The notes under the pieces were generated by a model that saw only the letters and a program-made list of their open reading frames with translations, was not told the DNA's origin and searched no databases. Shown piece by piece: positions 1 through 7,219 of a stretch of DNA of 46,791 nt (its first letter is position 1; each line of letters opens with the position of its first letter). The DNA comes from Bacteroidaceae bacterium (GTDB lineage Bacteria > Bacteroidota > Bacteroidia > Bacteroidales > Bacteroidaceae), in assembly GCA_017650045.1 (NCBI GenBank), contig JAGCFP010000048.1, positions 1 through 46,791 of the forward strand, written 5' to 3'. The position numbers and the translations under genes were made by a program.

Positions 1-1
1 C

Positions 2-418
2 TTCTTCGTCACCCTCTTCGTCGGGGTGCTTGATCTACATACAGGCATGCTCAGCTACTGCAATGCAGGGCATGACGTGCCCCTCCTCGTGGGCCGAGAC
101 GTAGGCAAGTTGCCTGGCGATTCCAACATCCCTATCGGACTCATGGCCGACTGGGAATACACCTGTCAAGAAGTGGACATCGATGCAGGTACCACCATCT
201 TCCTCTATACCGATGGACTGAATGAAGCGGAGGACAAAGACCAGAAGCAATTCAGTGAAGAGCGCATGCTGACTGTGGCCAACACCCTGCTCGAAAAGCG
301 CCAGTACCGTCCCGAGGAGTTCATCGCCCACATGTCCGATGCCGTTCATGCCTTCATTGGCGATGCAGAGCAGAGTGATGACCTCACCATGCTAGCTGTG
401 CAGTACCAGCCATATTAA
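2..418 (+). CDS. PP2C/SpoIIE-type serine phosphatase, C-terminal part (partial)
   Basis: The open frame runs in from the left edge of the window, so only the last 138 residues are visible. They carry the C-terminal half of a SpoIIE/RsbU-type phosphatase domain: the YCNAGHDVP strand-turn, then FLYTDGLNEAED with the metal-binding Asp, then the closing DDLTMLAVQY. In this family the domain removes phosphate from anti-sigma-factor antagonists or acts as the output of a sensor protein. The N-terminal sensory or membrane part lies outside the window, so the signal cannot be judged. A GTG at 26 lies inside the domain and is not taken as the start. The gene is followed by an A-rich stretch and a hairpin that would terminate minus-strand rather than plus-strand transcripts. 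Confidence 0.85.
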   Translation, partial: FFVTLFVGVLDLHTGMLSYCNAGHDVPLLVGRDVGKLPGDSNIPIGLMADWEYTCQEVDIDAGTTIFLYTDGLNEAEDKDQKQFSEERMLTVANTLLEKRQYRPEEFIAHMSDAVHAFIGDAEQSDDLTMLAVQYQPY

Positions 419-452
419 AAAAAGGAACTACTTTCGCAAGCAGTCCCCTTCA
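418..452 (-). terminator. Terminator-like hairpin reading leftwards
   Basis: Imperfect stem around a TCGC loop (arms near 424-435 and 440-450, with mismatches). The seven A residues at its left end become a U tract only on the minus strand. It would end a transcript started from the minus promoter at 576-583. Confidence 0.4.
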
Positions 453-571
453 CACAAAACACAAAATAAAACACGACAAAACTTATTTTTTAAACCTAAA
501 TTTGTTCAGGGCACCTATCTTCACAGACCAATCACCCCCATTCGGAGAAATTTTATTCTTACATAAAATCC
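418..571 (-). ncRNA. Candidate small non-coding RNA
   Basis: This stretch has no open frame of note. It is bounded on the right by a minus-strand promoter (TACCTTTG at 576-583, TTTG at 602-605, spacing 18) and on the left by a minus-strand terminator-like hairpin. It also contains a perfect 7-bp inverted repeat with a 6-base loop (550-569), which would form the 5' stem. The predicted RNA is about 150 bases. No known RNA family was recognised. The call rests on promoter and terminator placement alone. Confidence 0.3.
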
Positions 572-575
572 GCTG

Positions 576-605
576 CAAAGGTACACTAATTTTTTTAATT
601 CCAAA
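576..605 (-). promoter_or_regulatory. Minus-strand promoter without a gene downstream
   Basis: TACCTTTG (-7 box) at 576-583 and TTTG (-33 box) at 602-605, both on the minus strand. The only gene to the left lies on the other strand. Confidence 0.5.
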
Positions 606-729
606 CAAAAAACGTATTTTTTACAAAAAATCAAGATTTTCTCCCTGAGACACGCTCCTGCCTTTTTATCACTTCTGCTGCCATACGATTTTTTCTTTCG
701 AGGCTCTCTGTTAATTCTTAAGAAAATGC

Positions 730-737
730 TATCTTTG
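730..737 (+). promoter_or_regulatory. Promoter -7 box of the serine hydrolase
   Basis: TATCTTTG, 20 bases before the ATG at 758. The rest of the 419-757 gap holds only the candidate small RNA and AT-rich sequence. Confidence 0.6.
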
Positions 738-757
738 CAGAGCTAATAAAAACAATT

Positions 758-2101
758 ATGTCAACCAAAACAACCATAACGAAAAGGCTCTTACGCTATG
801 TTGCCATTGTACTCCTCCTGGTCATTCTGGGCGGATGTATTTACCTAAACGGTCTGCTGCCCATCATTACGGGCTATGCTGCGAAGAATCTGGCCTCCGC
901 GGTGTTCGTTTCTCATCGCGAGGCGAAAGATGTGGAAGCACTTGACCTTAACTTTTCCTTCATTCGCTTCGCAAGCAACAAGGTGGATTTTGAGAACAAG
1001 ACTGTCACCAGCCGCTTCCTTTGGGGCAAATCTACAGCTGCCTACCGCGAGGACTACGGTGTAACATTGCTGCGTGGCACCACTGCCGATAAACTGAGGG
1101 AACAGCGCTTCCCGTCGGGTGTGCTTAACGAAACACAGGTACCGCTGCCTGTGGGCGACTCTGCCATCACAGAAAGCCTGGCGCCCATCGCAAAGGCTTT
1201 CGTCAGCGAGAGGGCCTATCATGGCCATCCCTTTGCTTTCATGGTTCTTCACAAAGGCGGTGTGGTAGCGGAAGCCTACGACGAGGGTATTGGTCCCGAT
1301 ACAAAGCTCCTCAGCTGGAGCATGGCGAAGAGCTTTGCCAATGCACTCGTTGGCATGATGGTGAAAGACAGTCTTCTGGACATTCATGCCCCGATGGACA
1401 TTCCTGAGTGGCAGGGCGACGGGCGCAAAGCCATCACCCTCCACGACCTGATGCAGATGCAGAGCGGACTGGCGTGGAACGAGGACTACGGTGCACGTTC
1501 CGACGTCAACATCATGCTCCACTCTGAACGTGACATGGGCCTCTTCGCGCTCTCGAAACCTCTGGAGTACGAACCTGGTACACACTGGCTATACTCCAGT
1601 GGCAGCACAAACATCGTGATGCGCTATCTGCGCAGCCGCTTCCCTTCCGACGAGGCGTTCCTCCGCTATATGCACTCACGGCTCTTTGCTCCCCTTGGCA
1701 TCGTTGGTCCTGTCTTCGAGCAAGACATGAGTGGCACGCCTGTGGCCTCATCGTACCTCTACGCCACCGCCAAGGACTTCGCACGCTTCGGACAGATGTA
1801 CCTGGACGATGGCTGCGTGGGCAGTGAGCGGATCTTGCCTCAAGGATGGGTGGACTATACGCGTGCATCTGCTTCCGACAGTTCCGACCATTATGGTGCC
1901 CTCTTCTGGCTAAACGGAAACGGTAAGTTTCCTGATGTGCCCAGGGATATGTACTATTGCGACGGCCACGATGGGCAGGACATCTTTATCTTCCCATCTC
2001 ACGAGGTGGTGGTCGTCATCCTGGGTTACTCACCCAAGCCTGACAACCTGATCGACTTTAATGCGCTCCTGAGTGACATCCTCAGCATCACGTCACGCTG
2101 A
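758..2101 (+). CDS. Exported serine hydrolase of the beta-lactamase/EstB family
   Basis: A 447-residue protein of the serine beta-lactamase-like fold (class C / EstB esterases, PF00144). The nucleophile motif is Ser188-Met-Ala-Lys191. Tyr279 sits in the WLYSSGS segment, where class C enzymes have YxN, and a GHDGQ segment at 403-407 takes the place of the third motif. The N terminus has a positive stretch, a hydrophobic segment (about 11-33) and LGGC ending at Cys27, so it is either a lipoprotein or a single-pass anchored periplasmic enzyme. The family covers esterases, D-aminopeptidases and beta-lactamases; the YxN site reads YSS, which argues against a true beta-lactamase, and the substrate cannot be read from sequence. 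Its 3' end is overlapped by 76 bases by a small gene on the other strand. Confidence 0.85.
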   Translation: MSTKTTITKRLLRYVAIVLLLVILGGCIYLNGLLPIITGYAAKNLASAVFVSHREAKDVEALDLNFSFIRFASNKVDFENKTVTSRFLWGKSTAAYREDYGVTLLRGTTADKLREQRFPSGVLNETQVPLPVGDSAITESLAPIAKAFVSERAYHGHPFAFMVLHKGGVVAEAYDEGIGPDTKLLSWSMAKSFANALVGMMVKDSLLDIHAPMDIPEWQGDGRKAITLHDLMQMQSGLAWNEDYGARSDVNIMLHSERDMGLFALSKPLEYEPGTHWLYSSGSTNIVMRYLRSRFPSDEAFLRYMHSRLFAPLGIVGPVFEQDMSGTPVASSYLYATAKDFARFGQMYLDDGCVGSERILPQGWVDYTRASASDSSDHYGALFWLNGNGKFPDVPRDMYYCDGHDGQDIFIFPSHEVVVVILGYSPKPDNLIDFNALLSDILSITSR

Positions 2102-2244
2102 TAGTCTGTACCATTCTTCAACGGTACCCTCTCTGCCACCACGGGGCAGTCGTCCAGCGTAATGCCCTCCCCAGTCTTGGAGCCACAACCAGCCATTATA
2201 AGGCTGCAAGTGCTTACGAATAATGCCAAGTAGTGCTTCTTCAT
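2026..2244 (-). pseudogene. Short lipoprotein gene, probably a truncated remnant
   Basis: Seventy-two residues starting with a clear lipoprotein signal (MKKHYLALF...LIMAGC, Cys20). After about 50 residues the frame runs into the antisense of the serine hydrolase. The upstream region, from the direct repeat at 2308-2328 through the -7 box at 2271-2278 to the start codon, closely matches that of the beta-propeller lipoprotein at 13230, whose signal peptide also begins MKKH. So promoter and signal look genuine while the mature part is far shorter than a propeller. I infer that a deletion joined the 5' end of a lipoprotein gene to the back of the hydrolase. It may still be expressed as a small lipoprotein; no function is proposed. 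Confidence 0.55.
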
Positions 2245-2270
2245 AACGCAAACATTTTAAAAGTTTGCAA

Positions 2271-2278
2271 CAAATATA
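2271..2278 (-). promoter_or_regulatory. Promoter -7 box of the truncated lipoprotein gene
   Basis: TATATTTG on the minus strand. No TTG/TTTG box at the usual distance upstream; the direct repeat ends 29 bases away instead. Confidence 0.55.
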
Positions 2279-2307
2279 GCTGTGGAAGGAGGATTTAGGT
2301 ACCTTTT

Positions 2308-2328
2308 CAGTTCAGTCCACAGTTCAGT
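2308..2328 (-). repeat. Direct-repeat element, copy 1
   Basis: On the minus strand ACTGAACTG, TGG, ACTGAACTG. It ends 29 bases before the -7 box at 2271-2278. Copies 2 and 3 are at 11599-11619 and 13147-13167. Confidence 0.85.
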
Positions 2329-2354
2329 GGAGTAAAAAAAGACATGCTCCTACA

Positions 2355-2393
2355 TCATACCAGCAAGAGGTCTTCGATTTTATCACTATTGAT
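2355..2393 (-). pseudogene. Scar of a deleted AAA/DUF4143 ATPase gene
   Basis: On the minus strand these bases translate as INSDKIEDLLLV followed by stop. The intact ATPase at 11807-12934 ends INSDNIEDLLLV. Immediately to the right, 2394-2422 matches the region upstream of the intact ATPase gene (around 13000-13020 and 13046-13056: ACGTATTCCGAAAAT, then GTGAT). The whole body of the gene is therefore missing and only its last 12 codons and part of its upstream region remain. A GATTTTTT-like run at both breakpoints could have mediated the deletion. Confidence 0.75.
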
Positions 2394-2443
2394 TTTTTGC
2401 AAAACGTATTCCGAAAATGTGATAGGGGAGCAACCCCAAAGTC

Positions 2444-2466
2444 CCCTCCCCTAAGAAAGGGGAGGG
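2444..2466. repeat. G/C-rich palindrome
   Basis: Perfect 9-bp arms CCCTCCCCT (2444-2452) and AGGGGAGGG (2458-2466) around a 5-base loop, followed by TTAGGGTGAGG. It lies in the non-coding space after the last efflux gene and may act as a transcript end. The rest of 2425-2539 shows no gene. Confidence 0.6.
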
Positions 2467-2539
2467 TTAGGGTGAGGTATGAATTAGCCAACTGCATCCC
2501 ACAAGAGGGCTACATCCGTTCGATATTGCTGAAGGTGCC

Positions 2540-5500
2540 TTAAGAGAGGCGAGACTTAGCTAAGGTAAAGATAGGCAGATAGAAGAAAATACCTACCAGC
2601 GACATCAGCAGTCCGCCTATGGTACCAGCAGCCAATGGGAACCAGAAGGCTTCACGACTGGTCCCTATCAGGAAGGGGATAAATCCCAGCATAGTAGATA
2701 CCACTGTAAGGAAGATGGGAATTATCTTGGTGTTCCAAGCCTTGGTATAGGCACGCACAGGTGACAGGCGTGGAAAGCGCCTACGCACCTTGTTGAACTC
2801 GTTCATGATGTAGATGCTGGCATTCACCGTGATGCCACAGAGCAGCACGAAGGAGGCAAAGCCACCCTGGTCAAAGTTCAGGTTGAACAGGTAGAAGGTC
2901 AGGAATACGCCAATGTAGGAAATAGGTATCACGAAGACGATGGCCAATGGCTGTGTCAGGGAGTTGAACAGGATGGACGTGATGAAGATGATGATGACGA
3001 TGACCAGCAACAGCAAGGCATACTGCCCCTTGTTCTGCGCACTGAACGTGTAGTAGGAATCATCCAGCTCGATGCTATAGCCCATAGGCAACGTCTGCTG
3101 CAGCTCCTCCACATCCTGCTTGAGCAACCTGCGTCCCTGCTCGCTGGAACCCACGTATTCATACTGCACGCAGAGCCTGTACTGCTGGTCCTCCTTCGCC
3201 ACTTCCTGAGGCGACTGCCCCTTCTCCAGCGTGGCAAAGTCGGCCAACTTATAGAACCTGTCGCCAATCTGGAAAGGTACGTTCACCAGCGCCCACACGT
3301 CATACTCCTCACTCTGCAGCGAGGTGAGCTTCAGGTTTTCCGACTGGTTGTCCACCACGATGCTGCCCATGTGCTGGTTGCGTGTATAAAGCGGACGTAT
3401 GGCCGTGAACAGCTGCAAGGCAGAGATGCCTTCCTGCGCCATCGCCTCCTTGTCGAGTTTCAGGAAATACTCGCTGTAGTCGTTCTTCCAGAAAGTGTAT
3501 TCAGAGTTGATGAGCACGTCGCGTATGCGCCTGCGCTCCAGCAGCTTACTCTTCAGGCGCTCTGCCTGCGCATAAAGCTCATCGTAGTTGTAGCCATACA
3601 TCGTCACACGCATGGAGCCAGCCGTCTCACGTACATCGTTGCTGAATCCCTGATCCTGCAGACCGGTCACGCTCCAGCTTCCACCACCCAGCGTCAGTGC
3701 CTTGCTGATGATATCAGACTTCAGCGTGTAGGGGAATCCACCACGCTCGTAGGCCTTCTTGAAATAGATGCTCATGCGTGCCTGATAAGGGCTGTAGATA
3801 TAGGTCTGAAACTGGCGTATCTCCTTGAACCCGCTGAGGTAGGCCTCCATCTTCCCTATGAGGGTGTTCATCTGCTCCAGCGTGCTGCCATTGGGCAGGG
3901 TGGCATAGACGCTGAGCACCACCTCACCCACTCCACGACTGTAGTAGCTGGCATTGCGCACCTTGTCGGCAAAGAGGCGCAGCGTACCACCCAGTGACGT
4001 ATCCACATAAGGTTTCACAGACCGCTTGTAAGTCTCACTGCCAAAGACCTTGTTGTACCACTCCGCCCAGAAGCCTTCTCCCTCTGCCTTCTCAGGCAAC
4101 ATAAAGACTGGCAGGCCGAATGCCAAGACCAGCAGCAGACAGACCGCTACCCTATAGCGCACCAACTTTCCTATCAACCACTGGTAGGCGCTGGTGAGGC
4201 GCACAGCGAGGCGATGCTGCCAACTGTGCAGCCTATGTGTCTGCCTGTTCTCCAGCCCTATCTTCTCCATCAGCGAAGGTACGAAGAAGAGTGCCACCAA
4301 CAGTGACACTGCCAGATTGATGATGACCACCGCTGCAAAGTCCTGTAGGTTCAGGCGTATCTTCTCGTCCATAAAGAAGATGATGACCAGCGCCCCTATC
4401 GTGGTGAGCGTCGCTGCCAAGATAGAAAGAAACGCCTGCAGATTGCGCTTGCGCATCAGATGGTCTGCCATCACGATAGTGTTGTCAATCACCAAGTTGA
4501 GCGAAATTGTTATACCAGCAAGTGAATAGATCTGAATCTCCAAGCCAAACAGATAATAGAAGATCAAGGCGATGCAGATATTCACTGAGAGGCTGCATAC
4601 GATGAGGAAAAGATACTTCCTGTTCAGCGTGATCAGCGCCACGAACGTCAGCAGAATGAGCACAGTGAGTCCTGTGCGGAAGTAAATCTTGTCCAGCTCT
4701 TCCTGAATGTATTCCGTAGCATCGTAGCCCATATGCACCTCATAGCCCACAGGCAGCAACGCTTCCAGGCGCCCCATGGCCTCCTTCACCTCACTGGCCA
4801 GTCGCAGCTGGTTGGCACTGTCCTCTGCCGTGAGGTTCATATACACGGAGTTCAAGCCATTGATGCGATAGTAGCTGTTGGGTGCCTGCTGCACATGCGC
4901 CACGCTGAGCAACTTATCCAGCGAGATCAGTTCCCCCTGCCCTGTGCGCACGAAGATAGCCTTCAGGTTCAGGTCGTCATCGCTGCCCGTCTTGGCTACC
5001 CGTATCCACTCCTTGTCGCCATCACTATGCTCCATGGCCACGATGCCCATGAACTCCCTGCCCAGATGGTTGACGATGGCTGCCTGCACATCCCCCACGC
5101 TGATGTCGTGCTGAGCCAACTGCCTGTTGTCATAGGTCAGGCGCCACTCCTGTGGGTTGGCCCCTGAGAGATCCACCCTGTAGATGCCCGCTATCTGTCC
5201 CAGCACAGGCTTCATGTTCATCTCCGCCCACTGCTGTATCAGGTAGGGATCCACAGGCGCATTGATGGTATAGGTGAGGAAAGGCCTTGAAGCCTCGTCT
5301 TCCGTCTGCTGCCCGCTGATGACGGGATAGCTCACCCCCGCAGGCAGTTCAGGCCATGTCTGCCTTATGATGGTAGAGACCTCGAAGCGCAGCATGTCTA
5401 TATCCGCATGCTTGTCCAGCTGCATGGTGATGCGCCCACTGCCATTGTCAGACACAGACTCCACCTTCTCTATGCCACTCACGCGTGCCAGCATGCCCTC

Positions 5501-5695
5501 CAGCTTGCTGGTCACCTCCGCCTCTACCACTCTGGAAGAGTTGCCTGGCATCGAGAAAGACACCGTGAGCGAAGGCAGCGTGCGTGAGGGGTTGAGCTTC
5601 ACTGGCAGCATGGGCAGCAAGGCCAGACCTATCAGTGAGAGCGCCACAAACGCCACGATAAGCGTGAAGGACGATATGGCGAGTCTGTGCTTCAT
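2540..5695 (-). CDS. RND-family efflux permease 2 (last gene of the operon)
   Basis: A 1051-residue inner-membrane pump of the RND superfamily (ACR_tran). It has the usual plan: TM1 at about 8-30, a large periplasmic domain, a block of helices around 340-480, a second periplasmic domain and a final helix block near 900-1045. In the TM4 region the paired Asp of AcrB-type pumps reads VIDN (Asp404-Asn405), so one proton-relay Asp is replaced. It starts at an ATG overlapping the stop of the TolC-type gene (ATGA, 5692-5695), which implies translational coupling. It is clearly different in sequence from the other pump of the operon, so the two could form a mixed pump or serve different substrates. 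The substrate cannot be read from sequence. Confidence 0.92.
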   Translation of the reverse strand: MKHRLAISSFTLIVAFVALSLIGLALLPMLPVKLNPSRTLPSLTVSFSMPGNSSRVVEAEVTSKLEGMLARVSGIEKVESVSDNGSGRITMQLDKHADIDMLRFEVSTIIRQTWPELPAGVSYPVISGQQTEDEASRPFLTYTINAPVDPYLIQQWAEMNMKPVLGQIAGIYRVDLSGANPQEWRLTYDNRQLAQHDISVGDVQAAIVNHLGREFMGIVAMEHSDGDKEWIRVAKTGSDDDLNLKAIFVRTGQGELISLDKLLSVAHVQQAPNSYYRINGLNSVYMNLTAEDSANQLRLASEVKEAMGRLEALLPVGYEVHMGYDATEYIQEELDKIYFRTGLTVLILLTFVALITLNRKYLFLIVCSLSVNICIALIFYYLFGLEIQIYSLAGITISLNLVIDNTIVMADHLMRKRNLQAFLSILAATLTTIGALVIIFFMDEKIRLNLQDFAAVVIINLAVSLLVALFFVPSLMEKIGLENRQTHRLHSWQHRLAVRLTSAYQWLIGKLVRYRVAVCLLLVLAFGLPVFMLPEKAEGEGFWAEWYNKVFGSETYKRSVKPYVDTSLGGTLRLFADKVRNASYYSRGVGEVVLSVYATLPNGSTLEQMNTLIGKMEAYLSGFKEIRQFQTYIYSPYQARMSIYFKKAYERGGFPYTLKSDIISKALTLGGGSWSVTGLQDQGFSNDVRETAGSMRVTMYGYNYDELYAQAERLKSKLLERRRIRDVLINSEYTFWKNDYSEYFLKLDKEAMAQEGISALQLFTAIRPLYTRNQHMGSIVVDNQSENLKLTSLQSEEYDVWALVNVPFQIGDRFYKLADFATLEKGQSPQEVAKEDQQYRLCVQYEYVGSSEQGRRLLKQDVEELQQTLPMGYSIELDDSYYTFSAQNKGQYALLLLVIVIIIFITSILFNSLTQPLAIVFVIPISYIGVFLTFYLFNLNFDQGGFASFVLLCGITVNASIYIMNEFNKVRRRFPRLSPVRAYTKAWNTKIIPIFLTVVSTMLGFIPFLIGTSREAFWFPLAAGTIGGLLMSLVGIFFYLPIFTLAKSRLS

Positions 5696-7170
5696 CGATA
5701 CATGCCTGCAGCATAGTCGAACTTGGCCGACAGTGAGAAACCGCTTTCAAAGTCGTGCAGTGTCAGCCTTCTTATCTTATAGTAGTCCTGCCAGTAGTTG
5801 CGCAGCGCCTGTATGTAGTTCTTCTGCGCCTCCTGTTGACGGTTCAGTGAGAGCGTCAGGCTGTTCACGTCTGCACGCCCTATGATGAAGCGCTGGCGTG
5901 TCTGCTCATGCGCCTGTATGGCGAGGTCGAGCGCCTCCTCCGCACTGGCGATAAGCCGTTGCTGGATGTTGAAGTCGCTCACCGTCACAATAATCTCTTT
6001 CTCCACGCTCTGGCGCTCCTGATCAGCTGAGGTACGCACCACGTTGAGGTTGTTCCTCGCCATGTTCACCCTACCCTTACGCACGCCCCAGTCCACCAGC
6101 GGAATGCTCAGCGTCACCTGCACCAAGTCCTGACGCAGCGGGTGCCGATACGCCTCACTGAGCTTGTCAGCCACCTGGTTGAAGCCTATGCTGGCATTCA
6201 CGCTCGCATTGAAGCGTGCCTCCATCCTGGCACGGTCCAGGCTCTGTTCAGCCTCCAACACATTCTGTTCCTGCTCCAGGAAGGTAGGATTATTCTCTTC
6301 AGCCTTGGCCAAAGCCTCCTCCACCGTGATGGCCTTGCTGGTAGGCTTCCCAGGCAGGTCGAGGGCTATCTCCGTATCCTTGTCGATGTTCAGAAAGGTT
6401 GCCAGCGAGAACATGGCTCGCTTCACAGATATCTCCGCATTCTGTAGGGTGTTCTGCGCATTCACATGGTCCAGACGGAGCGTCAGCAGGTCGGCCTGTG
6501 AGATGGAGGCTATCTTCTGTCGCTGCACGCCTATCTTGTAGAGCGTATCCGTAGAGATCAGGTTCTCCTGCGCCAGTGCCAGCTCTGCCTGAGCAAGCGC
6601 CAGCTCGAAGAAGTACGCCACGGCTTCCTCCGCCATCTGCTCCGTATTGTAGATAAACTGCTTCTTCACCTTCTCGTACTTCAGCGGCTCTATCTTGCGT
6701 TCCCAGCGGAAGGGGTTGTAACCCAGCAGGTTCTGCTGATAGCCTATGCGCAGCGGTACGCTGGAATACTGCGTATAGGTCTGCGAGCCGAAGTTGCGCA
6801 TATAATCCAGGTCGGTATCTATGTAGAACGTACCACCCGTAAGGTCGAAGTTCTGCGAGATATTCAGACCACCAGAGGCGCTGAACATCTGCTGTTCACG
6901 ATACACGTCGATGTCCTGCCCAGAGTCATAGCGCTGGGTGATGTAGCGATAGTATCTGGCAGGCGTGAGGTTCAGCGTCAGACTGGGCAGGCGATTGGCC
7001 TGATAGGTGCGATACTCCCAGTACCCTGCCAGATACATGTTCTGGTTCCTGAAGGCCGTCAGCGAACTGTCTGCTGCCATCTCTATCACCTTGTCCAGCG
7101 TCAGTCGCAGCTGTGCCTGCATGCCCGTTGTGAACCACAACCCCAATAATAGGATGAATAGCTTCTTCAT
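5692..7170 (-). CDS. TolC-family outer-membrane efflux channel
   Basis: A 492-residue protein with a Sec signal (MKKLFILLLGLWFTTGMQA, about 19 residues) and the repeated alpha-helical hairpins of outer-membrane efflux proteins, including DWGVRKGRVNMARNNL in the second half. It should form the trimeric outer-membrane duct that docks with the adaptor and RND pumps encoded on either side. It starts 27 bases after RND pump 1 ends and shares a 4-base overlap with RND pump 2, so all belong to one transcript. The position of the channel gene between two pump genes is less usual than adaptor-pump-channel. Confidence 0.92.
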   Translation of the reverse strand: MKKLFILLLGLWFTTGMQAQLRLTLDKVIEMAADSSLTAFRNQNMYLAGYWEYRTYQANRLPSLTLNLTPARYYRYITQRYDSGQDIDVYREQQMFSASGGLNISQNFDLTGGTFYIDTDLDYMRNFGSQTYTQYSSVPLRIGYQQNLLGYNPFRWERKIEPLKYEKVKKQFIYNTEQMAEEAVAYFFELALAQAELALAQENLISTDTLYKIGVQRQKIASISQADLLTLRLDHVNAQNTLQNAEISVKRAMFSLATFLNIDKDTEIALDLPGKPTSKAITVEEALAKAEENNPTFLEQEQNVLEAEQSLDRARMEARFNASVNASIGFNQVADKLSEAYRHPLRQDLVQVTLSIPLVDWGVRKGRVNMARNNLNVVRTSADQERQSVEKEIIVTVSDFNIQQRLIASAEEALDLAIQAHEQTRQRFIIGRADVNSLTLSLNRQQEAQKNYIQALRNYWQDYYKIRRLTLHDFESGFSLSAKFDYAAGMYR

Positions 7171-7187
7171 GTTTTAATGTTTTATTT

Positions 7188-7219
7188 TTTGAATCTTTTA
7201 ATCTTTTAATCTTTGAATC
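7188..7219. repeat. Tandem 8-mer repeat over the 3' end of RND pump 1
   Basis: Four consecutive 8-mers: TTTGAATC, TTTTAATC, TTTTAATC, TTTGAATC. The stop codon and last residues (IQRLKD) of RND pump 1 are encoded inside it. A related stretch lies inside the same gene at 8758-8786. Confidence 0.8.

Noticed and set aside
758-2101. Antibiotic-resistance beta-lactamase
   Set aside because: The second motif is YSS in place of YxN and the third lacks KTG; the protein fits the broader esterase/peptidase family better.
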